Source: Lachnospiraceae bacterium
GTDB lineage: Bacteria > Bacillota > Clostridia > Lachnospirales > Lachnospiraceae
Reading direction: 5' to 3'
DNA: 64,000 nucleotides
Assembly: GCA_024681775.1 (NCBI GenBank)
Contig: JAILAF010000013.1
Coordinates: forward strand, 32,466 to 96,465
Shown piece after piece: positions 41,830 through 51,389 of this stretch. The notes under the pieces are model-generated. The model did no database searches. It had not been told where the DNA came from and saw only the letters and a program-made list of their open reading frames with translations. The position numbers and the translations under genes were made by a program. How positions within the stretch are numbered: position 1 is the first letter of the stretch; each line of letters begins with the position of its first letter.

Positions 41830-44800
41830 ATGAGCAAAAAGAATCTGCCGAAACTGAAAGAGGAAATGGATCGGGAGCGGAGAAAATGGATCCGGGATAT
41901 GATCTTCTTTTCCCTGGAGGATGAGGGGAATCATAAGACCCAGGCAAAGCGTCTGATCGTGGCAGCCCTGGTTCTTCTGGGGTGTTCTTCCGTCTCGGGG
42001 ATCCTGCTGCATTATGGTCTGTTTTCCGAGAATGCCAGATCCTTTCTTTCCATGTTTTTCTTTTCCATTTCCCCCATCCCGCTGTCCGTGCTGACGGCGG
42101 TGTTTGGCCTGGAAATGGGTATTTTGGGGTTTGGGATCAATTTCATCTCTGTGCTGTCCATCGCAGGGACCCAGTCCTATCTGCTGTTTTATCTCCTGGC
42201 GTATATCCTGATGACGGATATCGCGGTTCGCAGAGACGGATACCTGGGGCGGAAAAAGGCCTGGAAAACACTGGCAATCCAGCATTTGCTGGTGGCATAT
42301 CTCATGTATCTGCTGTTTATCCAGCTGGGGGGAGCGAACTTCAGCCCCTTCCGGATCATGGAGATCTCTTACCGCTTTGTGACAATGATCCCTCAGACCA
42401 CCCTGAATTTCCTGGTGGTCAGGTGGACCCTGAAATATATCCGGAAAAAGTACCCCGAGTTTGTCGCATCCAGGGTTGCCTTCCGGAGAGCGTTCCTGCA
42501 GAACAAGACGACGCCGAGCGGCAGTGAACTGCGCAGCAGGCTCAGCCAGAGGATTTACTATATCCTGGTAGCGGAAGCTATCGGACTGGGAATCTCGGCG
42601 GCATGTTTTGCCAATCTGCTGGTGCCGTCTCTGCGGGAGGAACTGCAGGAAGCGGCCAATTACAGCACCGAGGCTTCGGTGTCTGTGACAGATGACGGGA
42701 CAGGCGCTGCGGTGACTGCAGCGGGTGCGGAAGCCCCGGATGACGCAGATGCCGGGGAGACGGGTGCGGAAGCCCCGGATGGCACGGACGCGGAGCGCTC
42801 GGCGCGTATGGAAGAACTCCTGACCTCTCAGGATCTGACCTTTGCGGAGCGTATGGAGCTCCTGGCGAAGGAGATCACGGCAGAAGGATCGGAACCGTCC
42901 GGAACCTATGTGGTGACGGATGAGGGGAACCGTCCCTACTGGAGCGACTCCCTGGAACAGGCCCTGGGATGGGACGATCTGGAACAGGTGGGACGGCAGA
43001 CCGTGCTGCGGATCGAACTGGGGGACAGTGGACTTGCTTTCGATATCAAGCTGGTCCTGATGCTTCTGTGCATCATTTTTCCCGTGGTGGTCATCATCAA
43101 CTTTATCCTGCAGCGACTGGTGGCCCTGCCCATCATCCGCATGACGAATTTCGTTGAGCATTTCAAGGCTGATCAGGACGGCGAGGGTATGGGCGGATCC
43201 TGCAACATCAATGACCTGAACGTCCATACGGGAGACGAACTGGAGATCCTGAGCAATTCCATCAAGGAGATGGCGACCCAGGTAAATGCCTATATCGATT
43301 CCATGGAGGAGGAGGCGAGACTCCGGGAGAACCTGCAGGTGGCGGAAGCGGCCAACGCGGCCAAGAGCAATTTCCTCTCCAACGTGTCCCATGAGATCCG
43401 GACCCCCATCAATGCGGTGCTGGGCCTGGATGAGATGATCCTGCGGGAGTCGGGAGAAGAACAGATCCGCGGGTACGCCGTGGACATCAAAAACTCCGGA
43501 AAATCCCTGCTGGGGCTGGTGAACGACCTGTTGGATTTCTCCAAGATCGAAGCGGGAAAGATGGAGATCATCCCCGTGGAATACGAGCTCAGTTCCGTCA
43601 TCAACGACCTCATCAATATGGTAGCGTCGAAGGCGGAGGAGAAAGGCCTGGAGCTGAAAGTGGATATCGATCCCGCCATTCCGCACGTGCTCTTCGGAGA
43701 CGAGATCCGCATCAAGCAATGTGCCCTGAATGTCCTGAACAATGCGGTCAAGTACACGCAGCAGGGCACCGTAACGCTGCAAATGAGCAGCCGCAAAACG
43801 GGAGAGGACACCATCGCCCTCCTGATCCGTGTGACGGATACCGGCATCGGGATCAAGGAGGAGGATCTGGAAAAGCTCTACTCGCCCTTTGAGCGCATCG
43901 AGGAAAAGCGGAACCGTACCATCGAAGGAACCGGTCTGGGCATGAGCATCGTCAAGAACCTGCTGGACCTGATGGGCACGCAGCTGGTGGTAAAGTCCGT
44001 CTACGGAGAAGGGTCCGATTTCTCCTTTGAACTGGAGCAGAAGGTGGTCTCTTCCGAGCCTATCGGAGATTTTAACGAGACCTACCGTAAGTCCGTGAGC
44101 CGCATCGAGGAATATAAGGTCAGCTTTCTTGCGCCGGAGGCAAAGGTGCTGGTGGTGGACGATACCGCCATGAACCTGACGGTAGCAAAAGGACTCTTAA
44201 AGCCTACTGCAGTGCAGGTCACCACCTGCGGCGGCGGTCAGGAGACTCTGAACCTGGTGCGAAAGCACCGTTTCGATCTGATCTTCCTGGATCAGCGGAT
44301 GCCCGAGATGGACGGCGTGGAGACATTGCACCGGATGCGGGAGATGGAGGACAACCTCTGTACCGACACACCTGTCATCTGCCTTACGGCCAATGCCATT
44401 TCCGGCGCCAGAGAGCAGTTCATCCAGGCGGGATTTAACGACTATCTCTCCAAGCCCATCGACGCAGGCAGGCTGGAACAGATCACGGCAAAATACCTGC
44501 CGCAGGAGCTGGTGCATTACGCCGGGACAGGAGAGTACCAGCGCCTGATGAAAGCACAGAAGCAGGCGCAGAAGCAGGCGGCGGAAGGCACAGGCCCGGA
44601 CAGTGCAATCTCCGGCGGCGCAAATGCCGGCACCGGGGGAAATCCCCCCTCCGATACGGAAATGCGTCCCGGGAGCGCAATCCCTGCGGACGATCCCCTG
44701 CGCAGTGCAGAGGGGCTGGACATCGATGCGGGGCTCAAAAACTGCATGACCCGGGAGATCCTGGAGGAAGCCATCCATGATTTCCGGGTGTCCTTAAAGG

Positions 44801-45258
44801 AGACTGCGGATCTCATCGAAAGCAGCCTGCAAAGCGGAGACCTGAAGACATATACTGTAAAGGTGCACGCCCTGAAATCTTCCGCAAGACTCATCGGTGC
44901 TTCGGAGCTGTCCGAGAAAGCGGCCTACCTGGAAAGCTGCGGAGACGCGGAAAATATGGCGGAAATTATGAGTCTGACACCGGAGCTCCTGGAGCTGTAT
45001 CGCAGCTATGAAGACAAGCTTTCGGTGCTGGACGGACCGGAAGAAGCAGAAGATCCCCGGGAGGAGATCCCGGAAGCGCAGCTCCTGGAGGCTTTCGCCG
45101 GCATCCGGGAAGCAGCGGAAGCATTTGATTTCGACACGGCGGATGCCATCTGCGAGATGCTGAAAGCATACCGGATCCCCGAGCCCTGGCAGGGGAGGAC
45201 GGAAGAGATCATGAATGCCGTAACGAAACTGGACAGAGATGCTCTACTCAATGCATAA
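41830..45258 (+). CDS. Hybrid sensor histidine kinase with receiver and HPt domains
   Basis: A 1142-residue membrane sensor. About six hydrophobic helices lie in residues 40-265, then an outside loop (about 265-395) with two copies of an Ala/Glu/Asp-rich unit (GAEAPD), a further helix (about 408-430) and a HAMP-like segment. The transmitter has NVSHEIRTPINAVLG (His521) and the ATPase boxes NNAVKYTQQGT, DTGIGI and GTGLGMSIV. A receiver follows (VLVVDDTAMNL, Asp821 in LDQRMPEMDG), then an HPt domain with VHALKSSARLIGA (His1013). This allows a full His-Asp-His relay in one chain. ATG 41830 follows GAGGGAGA. The final acceptor is probably the next gene's product. Confidence 0.93.
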   Translation: MSKKNLPKLKEEMDRERRKWIRDMIFFSLEDEGNHKTQAKRLIVAALVLLGCSSVSGILLHYGLFSENARSFLSMFFFSISPIPLSVLTAVFGLEMGILGFGINFISVLSIAGTQSYLLFYLLAYILMTDIAVRRDGYLGRKKAWKTLAIQHLLVAYLMYLLFIQLGGANFSPFRIMEISYRFVTMIPQTTLNFLVVRWTLKYIRKKYPEFVASRVAFRRAFLQNKTTPSGSELRSRLSQRIYYILVAEAIGLGISAACFANLLVPSLREELQEAANYSTEASVSVTDDGTGAAVTAAGAEAPDDADAGETGAEAPDGTDAERSARMEELLTSQDLTFAERMELLAKEITAEGSEPSGTYVVTDEGNRPYWSDSLEQALGWDDLEQVGRQTVLRIELGDSGLAFDIKLVLMLLCIIFPVVVIINFILQRLVALPIIRMTNFVEHFKADQDGEGMGGSCNINDLNVHTGDELEILSNSIKEMATQVNAYIDSMEEEARLRENLQVAEAANAAKSNFLSNVSHEIRTPINAVLGLDEMILRESGEEQIRGYAVDIKNSGKSLLGLVNDLLDFSKIEAGKMEIIPVEYELSSVINDLINMVASKAEEKGLELKVDIDPAIPHVLFGDEIRIKQCALNVLNNAVKYTQQGTVTLQMSSRKTGEDTIALLIRVTDTGIGIKEEDLEKLYSPFERIEEKRNRTIEGTGLGMSIVKNLLDLMGTQLVVKSVYGEGSDFSFELEQKVVSSEPIGDFNETYRKSVSRIEEYKVSFLAPEAKVLVVDDTAMNLTVAKGLLKPTAVQVTTCGGGQETLNLVRKHRFDLIFLDQRMPEMDGVETLHRMREMEDNLCTDTPVICLTANAISGAREQFIQAGFNDYLSKPIDAGRLEQITAKYLPQELVHYAGTGEYQRLMKAQKQAQKQAAEGTGPDSAISGGANAGTGGNPPSDTEMRPGSAIPADDPLRSAEGLDIDAGLKNCMTREILEEAIHDFRVSLKETADLIESSLQSGDLKTYTVKVHALKSSARLIGASELSEKAAYLESCGDAENMAEIMSLTPELLELYRSYEDKLSVLDGPEEAEDPREEIPEAQLLEAFAGIREAAEAFDFDTADAICEMLKAYRIPEPWQGRTEEIMNAVTKLDRDALLNA

Positions 45259-45283
45259 TCCCAAGGAGGAACAGAAAAAAGAG

Positions 45284-46033
45284 ATGAATAAAACGGTGAT
45301 GCTCATCGCAGAGAAAGGCAGCTTTATGGTGAATGCCATCGCAAGCGGTCTGAAAAAGGAAGGGTATGACGTGATCCCCTGCGAGGCGGATGTGACTGCG
45401 CTGGGTCGCTTTGAGAGCCTTCCCAAACTGCTGGTACTATACCTGGATGAGGCCATCTGCGCCCAGACGGACGTAATGATCTATCTGAAGGACCAGATCA
45501 TCGAGAAGGAACTGGAGCTCTATCTGGTGGGCAACCAGGAGGAGCTGGAGGAGTCCCTGAAGCTCTTGACCATCTCCGCCGTGGCGGGAAAACTGGAGCG
45601 GCCTCTGAACGTAAAGGACCTCGCTGCTGTGCTGGACAAAGCGGTGGAGCGGGGCAACAAAGCGGAGGAAAAAAAGAAGATCCTGGTGGTGGACGATGAC
45701 CCCACCATGCTTCGGATGATCAAGAACCTCCTTTCCGCCAAATACCATGTATTCATGGCCAATTCCGGCATGAACGCCATCACTTTCCTGGCGAAAAACA
45801 ATGTGGATCTCATCCTGCTGGACTATGAGATGCCGGTAGTGTCCGGTGCAAAAGTGCTGGAGATGATCCGCAGCGAAAGTACGACGGCCGACATTCCTGT
45901 CATGTTTCTCACGGCAAAGAGCGACAGGGAAAGTGTGATGAATGTGCTGGCACTTAAGCCGGTAAAATATCTCCTGAAGAATATGCCGCCGGAGGAATGG
46001 CTGGTAAATATCGACGAGTTTTTCGGGAAATAA
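45284..46033 (+). CDS. Two-receiver response regulator without DNA-binding domain
   Basis: A 249-residue protein. The first half looks like a degenerate receiver (VMLIAEKGSFMVNAIASGLK, VLYLDEAI). The second is canonical: ILVVDDDPTMLRMIKNLL, phospho-acceptor Asp180 in LLDYEMPVVSG, FLTAKSD and the Lys in KPVKYLLK. No output domain is present, so it acts by protein contact or as a phosphate relay. ATG 45284 is preferred; in-frame ATGs at 45239 and 45251 overlap the kinase, and the AAGGAGG at 45263 lies rather far upstream. It is the direct neighbour, and probable partner, of the hybrid kinase. Confidence 0.88.
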   Translation: MNKTVMLIAEKGSFMVNAIASGLKKEGYDVIPCEADVTALGRFESLPKLLVLYLDEAICAQTDVMIYLKDQIIEKELELYLVGNQEELEESLKLLTISAVAGKLERPLNVKDLAAVLDKAVERGNKAEEKKKILVVDDDPTMLRMIKNLLSAKYHVFMANSGMNAITFLAKNNVDLILLDYEMPVVSGAKVLEMIRSESTTADIPVMFLTAKSDRESVMNVLALKPVKYLLKNMPPEEWLVNIDEFFGK

Positions 46034-46063
46034 AGGGAATACGAGGGGAAGAGAGTTAAGAAA

Positions 46064-46645
46064 ATGGCAAAACTGTATTTTAAATATGGGGCGATGGGCT
46101 CCTCCAAAACGGCCCAGGCCCTGATCACCAAGTTCAACTATGAGGAGCTGGGATTTAAGGTGTGGCTCATCAAGCCCAGCACCGATACCAGAGACGGGGC
46201 GGACATCATCCGCAGCCGCATCGGCCTGGAGGCGCACGCCAGGGTCATCTCACCGGAGGTGAACATCATCGATGCCATCCATTCCACGGGATGTTTTGAT
46301 GTCATCATCGCGGATGAAGCCCAGTTCTTTACCCCGGAGCAGATCGACCAGCTCAGGCTCCTGGCGGATGATGAGGATCTGCCGGTGCTCTGCTTTGGCC
46401 TGCGGACCGACTTTATGACCCACTTTTTCCCCGGTGCACAGCGGCTCATGGAGCTGGCGGACTCCATCACAGAGATCAAGACCATCTGTTCCTGCGGGAA
46501 AAAAGCCATCGTTAACGCCCGGATCGACAGCGCCGGACATCTGATCACGGAAGGCTCCCAGGTGCTTCTGGGAGGCAATGACAGTTATATTGCCATGTGT
46601 CATAAGTGCTGGATGGAGCAGCGCAGAAAGGAAGGAAAGGCGTAA
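46064..46645 (+). CDS. tdk: Thymidine kinase
   Basis: Type II (TK1-like) thymidine kinase of 193 residues: ATP + thymidine to dTMP in the pyrimidine salvage route. The P-loop is YGAMGSSKT, Walker B/lid DVIIADEAQFF (catalytic Glu in the DEAQF box), and LCFGLRTDF is present. The structural zinc site is CSCGKK (first pair) and CHKC (second pair). The TAA shares its last base with the ATG of the beta-galactosidase gene, so they are co-translated although they are functionally unrelated. Confidence 0.95.
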   Translation: MAKLYFKYGAMGSSKTAQALITKFNYEELGFKVWLIKPSTDTRDGADIIRSRIGLEAHARVISPEVNIIDAIHSTGCFDVIIADEAQFFTPEQIDQLRLLADDEDLPVLCFGLRTDFMTHFFPGAQRLMELADSITEIKTICSCGKKAIVNARIDSAGHLITEGSQVLLGGNDSYIAMCHKCWMEQRRKEGKA

Positions 46646-49600
46646 TGAAGCTGGAGCGGTTCTACGAAGACCCGTCCGTTCTGCACATCGGGACGGAAGA
46701 GACCAGAAGCTGGTATGAGCCGGAGGGGGAAGTGACCCTTCTGTCAGGATGTGACTGGAAATTCGCATATTTTGAGAGGCCGGACCTGGTGCCGGAAGCA
46801 TTCGTCTCCGGAGAAGGATGCGATAAATGGAAGACCATCCCTGTGCCTTCCTGCATCCAGTGCCATGGATATGATCAGCAGCAGTACATCAATCTCCGCT
46901 ATCCCATCCCCTATGATCCGCCCTACGTCCCTGCGGAGAATCCCGCGGCAGCCTACACCAGGACCTTTCCGCTTACGGAAGAGGATCTGAGAGGACGCCT
47001 CTACCTGTACTTCGAGGGCGTGGATTCCTGCTTTTATCTCTGGATCAACGGTCGCCTGATCGGCTATAGCCAGGTGTCCCACAGTCCCAGTGAATTCGAG
47101 ATCACGGAGGCTGCCCGTGCCGGGGAGAATACCCTCAGCGTGCTGGTGCTGAAGTACTGTGACGGGACCTATCTGGAGGACCAGGACAAATTCCGCATGA
47201 CCGGGATCTTCCGGGATGTGTTGCTTTTACGCAGGCCCCTGGACCACCTGCGGGACTATCGCGTCCGTACCCTGCGGGCAAATGAAAAAACGGCAAGGCT
47301 GTCATTTGAAGCCCTTTCCTGGAGCGGGAAAAAGGCAGGAAATGTACGCCTGACCCTGCGGGATGCAAAGGGCAAAATAGCAGCGGAAGGAAAGCTTTCG
47401 AAGGGGGAGACCAAAGCGGTCCTTACCCTGGAGAACCCCCATCTGTGGAACGCAGAGGATCCTTATGTCTATGAGCTGGTGATCGACGCCGGGAAGGAGC
47501 GGATCCGGGAGCAGGTGGCTGTACGGACCCTGAGCGTGAAGGACGGCGTCGTTCTCCTGAACGGCCGCCCCTTCAAGTGCAAGGGCGTCAATCGCCATGA
47601 CAGCGATCCTTATGTGGGCTATGCGGTGGACCGGGAACATGTGCTGCGCGACTTAAAGCTCATGAAGCTTCATAACATCAATGCCATCCGCACCAGCCAT
47701 TATCCCAATGCCCCCTGGTTCCCCGTGCTGGCAGAGCGCATGGGCTTTTATCTCATTGCGGAAGCGGATCTGGAATGTCATGGCTGTGCCGCCATCTACG
47801 GCGGTTCCCATGAGCACACCTTCGGCCTGGTGGTGCAGATGCCCATGTTCCATGATGCGGTGGTGGACCGCGTGAGGCGTCTGGTGCTGCGGGACAAGAA
47901 CAGAGGCTGTATCCTCCTGTGGTCCATGGGAAACGAATCCGGCTTCGGCAAGAGTGTGGAGGACGCGCTGGCCTGGACAAAGCGCTATGATCCCGACCGC
48001 CTGACCCACTATGAGAGCAGCATTCATACCACAGGTACCCACAAAAACGATCTGAGCAATCTGGATCTCTACTCCAGGATGTACCCCTCCACGGAGGAGA
48101 TCGATACCTATTTTGCCGGCGATAAGCCGAAGAAACCCTATGTCCTCTGTGAGTTTATCCATGCCATGGGCAACGGCCCCGGAGACATCGAGGATTACAT
48201 GCAGCGGATCTATCGCTATGAAGGTATGCTGGGCGGCTTTGTCTGGGAGTGGTGTGACCACGCCGTATACCAGGGAAAGACCGGGGACGGCAGGGTGCGC
48301 TTCGGCTACGGCGGAGACAGCGGAGAGCGTTACCATGACAACAATTTCTGTGTGGACGGACTGGTGAGCCCCGACCGTATCCCCCATATGGGACTCCTGG
48401 AATACCGCAATGCCATCCGCCCCGTGCGGGCCTGCGAAAGCCCTGTGGAGGGCATGCTGCAGATCTTTAATATGCTGGACTTCTCGGATCTGAAGGGGAA
48501 GATCGCGCTGCGCCTGACCTTAACCTGCAACGGTGCCGTGATCTGGCAGGGGGTCAGCGAAGCCCCCGAGACTGCGCCCCACGAAAGCTCCATTCTGGAT
48601 CTGCTGACCCTTCCCGGGTATGAAGCGGTGTATGATGACTGGAAAAAGCAGGGCAGAGGAGATCTGTGTCTGCTGCTGGAGTACATTAACGAACAGGATG
48701 AGGGAGAGGGTGCTCCCGGAGAAGTGCTGCTTCCCAAGGGGCATTTCCTGGGCTTTGACCAGCTGGAATTCTCCAGAGATCCGGAGGCCGTACAGGACTG
48801 GAAGGCGGCTATCCTGGGGAAGCAAAAGGCAAAAGCGACAAACGCGACAAACGCGTCAGGTCTTTCCGCAGAAGAGACGGAAGATGTGATCCGCATCACC
48901 GGAAAGGGATTTGCCTATGATCTCGATCCCCGCACCGGACTCTTTTCCGCTATGAAAAAGGGCCGGAAAAAGCTGATCACGGTGCCCATGGAATATGGGA
49001 CCTTCCGGGCCCCCACCGACAATGATATGTGGGCAAGACATCAGTGGCGGGATGCCGGATATGACGACCCGCAAGCGAAAGTCTACCGGGTGGATGTTTC
49101 TAAGGGGGAGAACACGATCCGTATCCGCAGCAGCTTCTCTCTGGCTTCCGTTTCCCGCCAGCCCTTCTTCCGGGGACAGGTCACCTGGACCGTGGATGGC
49201 GCGGGGAACCTCCTTCTGGAACTGAAGGGAAAGCGTGAGACCACCATGCCCTATCTGCCCCGGTTTGGCATCACTCTGTATCTGCCGGGAGAGGATACCG
49301 AAGTGGCCTACTACGGCTACGGCCCTTATGAGAACTATCCCGACAAGCATCTGTCCAGTTATCTGGGATTTTTCGGCAGCGATGTGGACGGCCTGCAGGT
49401 ACCCTACCTGCGGCCCCAGGAAAACGGCGCCAGAAGAGTGACAGGGGTGTCGGCAGGCAGCTTTGTCGCTACGTCCGACAGACTCTTTTCCTTTAACCTC
49501 TCGCCCTACGGGGACAGGCAGCTGCAGAGCTGCGCCCACAGCGACGAGCTGGTAAAGAAGGATACCCTGGAGTGGCATCTGGACTACAAGATGAGCGGCG

Positions 49601-49692
49601 TCGGCAGCAATTCCTGCGGTCCCGCCCTGCTCCCTGCATACCGCCTGGACGAGGAAGAGATCTGCTTCGCCCTCCGGCTGGATGTAAAGTAA
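46645..49692 (+). CDS. lacZ: Beta-galactosidase, GH2 family
   Basis: A 1015-residue LacZ-type enzyme, cytoplasmic, which hydrolyses lactose and other beta-galactosides. Order: sugar-binding jelly roll (YTRTFPLTEEDLRGRLYLYF, INGRLIGYSQVSHSPSEFEI), Ig-like domain, TIM barrel with GVNRHDSDPYVGYAVDREH, RTSHYPNAPWF, acid/base Glu in LWSMGNESGFG and nucleophile Glu in YVLCEFIHAMGN, then a second Ig-like and the C-terminal small chain (FRAPTDNDMW, YYGYGPYENYPDK). ATG 46645 follows AAAGGAAAGG, and the start overlaps the tdk stop. Confidence 0.95.
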   Translation: MKLERFYEDPSVLHIGTEETRSWYEPEGEVTLLSGCDWKFAYFERPDLVPEAFVSGEGCDKWKTIPVPSCIQCHGYDQQQYINLRYPIPYDPPYVPAENPAAAYTRTFPLTEEDLRGRLYLYFEGVDSCFYLWINGRLIGYSQVSHSPSEFEITEAARAGENTLSVLVLKYCDGTYLEDQDKFRMTGIFRDVLLLRRPLDHLRDYRVRTLRANEKTARLSFEALSWSGKKAGNVRLTLRDAKGKIAAEGKLSKGETKAVLTLENPHLWNAEDPYVYELVIDAGKERIREQVAVRTLSVKDGVVLLNGRPFKCKGVNRHDSDPYVGYAVDREHVLRDLKLMKLHNINAIRTSHYPNAPWFPVLAERMGFYLIAEADLECHGCAAIYGGSHEHTFGLVVQMPMFHDAVVDRVRRLVLRDKNRGCILLWSMGNESGFGKSVEDALAWTKRYDPDRLTHYESSIHTTGTHKNDLSNLDLYSRMYPSTEEIDTYFAGDKPKKPYVLCEFIHAMGNGPGDIEDYMQRIYRYEGMLGGFVWEWCDHAVYQGKTGDGRVRFGYGGDSGERYHDNNFCVDGLVSPDRIPHMGLLEYRNAIRPVRACESPVEGMLQIFNMLDFSDLKGKIALRLTLTCNGAVIWQGVSEAPETAPHESSILDLLTLPGYEAVYDDWKKQGRGDLCLLLEYINEQDEGEGAPGEVLLPKGHFLGFDQLEFSRDPEAVQDWKAAILGKQKAKATNATNASGLSAEETEDVIRITGKGFAYDLDPRTGLFSAMKKGRKKLITVPMEYGTFRAPTDNDMWARHQWRDAGYDDPQAKVYRVDVSKGENTIRIRSSFSLASVSRQPFFRGQVTWTVDGAGNLLLELKGKRETTMPYLPRFGITLYLPGEDTEVAYYGYGPYENYPDKHLSSYLGFFGSDVDGLQVPYLRPQENGARRVTGVSAGSFVATSDRLFSFNLSPYGDRQLQSCAHSDELVKKDTLEWHLDYKMSGVGSNSCGPALLPAYRLDEEEICFALRLDVK

Positions 49693-49708
49693 GAATCCTT
49701 TCGCACGA

Positions 49709-49740
49709 TAAAAAGAGCACTCGCGAGAGTGCTCTTTTTG
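49709..49740 (+). terminator. Intrinsic terminator of lacZ
   Basis: AAAAAGAGCACTC, loop GCGA, GAGTGCTCTTTTT. The symmetric A/T runs allow function on both strands. Confidence 0.92.
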
Positions 49741-49747
49741 TGTTGCG

Positions 49748-49834
49748 TGGGCTTATTCGAGCTCTACAATAGACCGCTGTGCGCTCTATTGTCAGCATTT
49801 GAAAGGAATAAGCCCTTTGGGCTTATTCGAGCTC
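49748..49834 (-). repeat. Direct repeat of the citrate synthase 3' end
   Basis: TGGGCTTATTCGAGCTC is at 49748-49764 and 49818-49834. The second copy includes the gltA stop and last codons; between them ACAATAGA and TCTATTGT form a small hairpin. Confidence 0.85.
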
Positions 49835-51151
49835 CTTCATTACGCTCATGTAGGCGGGACGGATGATCTTGTCCATGCAGACCAGCTCCTCGATGCGGTG
49901 AGCGCTCCAGCCCACGATCCTGGCTACGGCGAACATGGCGGTGTAGAGCTCTACCGGGATCCCCAGCATCTCATAGACAAAGCCGCTGTAGAAGTCCACA
50001 TTGGGGCTGACGCCCTTGTAGATCTTGCGCTTCTCCGCGATGAGCACGGGAGCGATCCGCTCGATGGATTCGTAGAGGGCCAGATCCTTTTCCTTGCCCT
50101 TTTCCGAAGCCAGGCGCTGGACAAATGATTTGAATACCCGTTCTCTGGGATCGGAGAGAGAGTAGACCGCATGTCCCATACCGTAGATGAGCCCCTTGCC
50201 GTCGAAGGCATCTCCGGTCAGGATCCGGGAGAGGTATGCGCTGAGCTCCTCCTCGTCGGCCAGGTCCTTCACATTCTTCCGGATGTCGGAGATCATCTCC
50301 ATGACCTTGATGTTGGCGCCGCCGTGCTTCGGTCCCTTCAGGGAACTCATGGCGGCTGCGACGGTAGAGTAGGTGTCGGAGCCGGAGGAGGTGACCACGC
50401 GGGTGGTGAAGGTGGAATTGTTACCGCCGCCGTGCTCCATGTGGAGGATCAGGGCAGCGTCCAGCACCTTCGCTTCCGTCAGGGTGTATTTTCTGTCAGG
50501 GCGCAGCATCATCAGCAGATTCTCCGCGGTGGAGATGGTCTGGTTAGGATGATGGATGAACATGCTGTCGTTTTTGATGTAGTGATTGTAGGCATTGTAG
50601 CCGTAGACCGCCAGCAGCGGAAACTCCCCGATGAGCTGGATGCACTGCCGTAAGGAGTTGGCGACACTGTTGTCGGAAATGCTCCGGTCGTAGGAAGCCA
50701 GGGTCAGGATGCTCCTGGTCATGGAGTTCATGATGTCCGCGGAGGGCGCTTTCATGATGACGTCTCTGGTAAAATTCTTCGGCAGCGTCCTGCATTTGCC
50801 GATGACGGTGCGGAAGGACTCCAGCTGTTCCTCTCCCGGGAGCTCTCCCATGAGGAGGAGATAGGCGATGCGCTCAAAGCCGAATTCTTTTTCTCCCAGG
50901 GCACCGATGAGATTCTCCACGCGGTAGCCGCGGTACCAGAGCTCACCGTCACAGGGCGTCTTTTCCCCGTTTTTTACTTCGAAGGATTTGATCTTGGATA
51001 TATTGGTCAGTCCGGTGAGGACACCGTTTCCGTTGATGTCGCGGAGGCCGCGGTTCACGCCGTATTGGACGTAGAGTTCCTGCGGAATGGTGTCATTTTG
51101 CCGGCAGATCTGTTCCTGCTCGAGAATATAATCGGTAAATCGGTCTTTCAT
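49823..51151 (-). CDS. gltA: Citrate synthase
   Basis: Condenses acetyl-CoA and oxaloacetate to citrate; in anaerobes it usually feeds glutamate synthesis. The 442-residue protein has the long N-terminal extension seen in clostridial forms (MKDRFTDYILEQEQICRQND) and the core motifs GELWYRGYRVENL, the two catalytic His regions HMEHGGGNNSTF and GMGHAVYSLSDPRE, and SPNVDFYSGF with the catalytic Asp. The start is ATG 51151, with AAAGGAGA 12 bp upstream. No aconitase or isocitrate dehydrogenase is in the window. Its stop overlaps the hairpin AATAAGCCC-TTT-GGGCTTATT (49807-49827), a likely terminator. Confidence 0.96.
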   Translation of the reverse strand: MKDRFTDYILEQEQICRQNDTIPQELYVQYGVNRGLRDINGNGVLTGLTNISKIKSFEVKNGEKTPCDGELWYRGYRVENLIGALGEKEFGFERIAYLLLMGELPGEEQLESFRTVIGKCRTLPKNFTRDVIMKAPSADIMNSMTRSILTLASYDRSISDNSVANSLRQCIQLIGEFPLLAVYGYNAYNHYIKNDSMFIHHPNQTISTAENLLMMLRPDRKYTLTEAKVLDAALILHMEHGGGNNSTFTTRVVTSSGSDTYSTVAAAMSSLKGPKHGGANIKVMEMISDIRKNVKDLADEEELSAYLSRILTGDAFDGKGLIYGMGHAVYSLSDPRERVFKSFVQRLASEKGKEKDLALYESIERIAPVLIAEKRKIYKGVSPNVDFYSGFVYEMLGIPVELYTAMFAVARIVGWSAHRIEELVCMDKIIRPAYMSVMKELE

Positions 51152-51225
51152 GCTGCTTCGTGTCTCCTTTCAGATGAATATCAGGGGGCATTTAGCCGTA
51201 CCCGCATTTTTGCGTGCGCACTTCT

Positions 51226-51253
51226 ATTATACAAAAAAATGATTTTCGGGCAA
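51226..51253 (-). promoter_or_regulatory. Promoter of gltA
   Basis: On the minus strand, TATAAT (51226-51231) lies 16 bp after TTGCCC (51248-51253), 75 bp before the start codon. Confidence 0.55.
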
Positions 51254-51316
51254 AGGAAATTCCAAAGAAAATCCTGCGAAAAATCCAAGGAAACTGCTGT
51301 AACTGCGGCAAAGCTG

Positions 51317-51325
51317 TGATATACT
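51317..51325 (+). promoter_or_regulatory. Extended -10 promoter of the SGNH esterase gene
   Basis: TG (51317-51318), one base, TATACT (51320-51325), 65 bp before ATG 51390. Confidence 0.55.
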
Positions 51326-51389
51326 GTTTTACGCGGCTTTCGGATAATTATGCATCCTGAGCCCAATCGAATGAAAAAGGAGAATACAT

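Noticed and set aside
41455..43782. A 775-codon open frame on the minus strand over the kinase gene and the upstream spacer
   Set aside because: It is composed of reverse-complement sequence of clear kinase domains, with His/Gln-rich translation typical of shadow frames.
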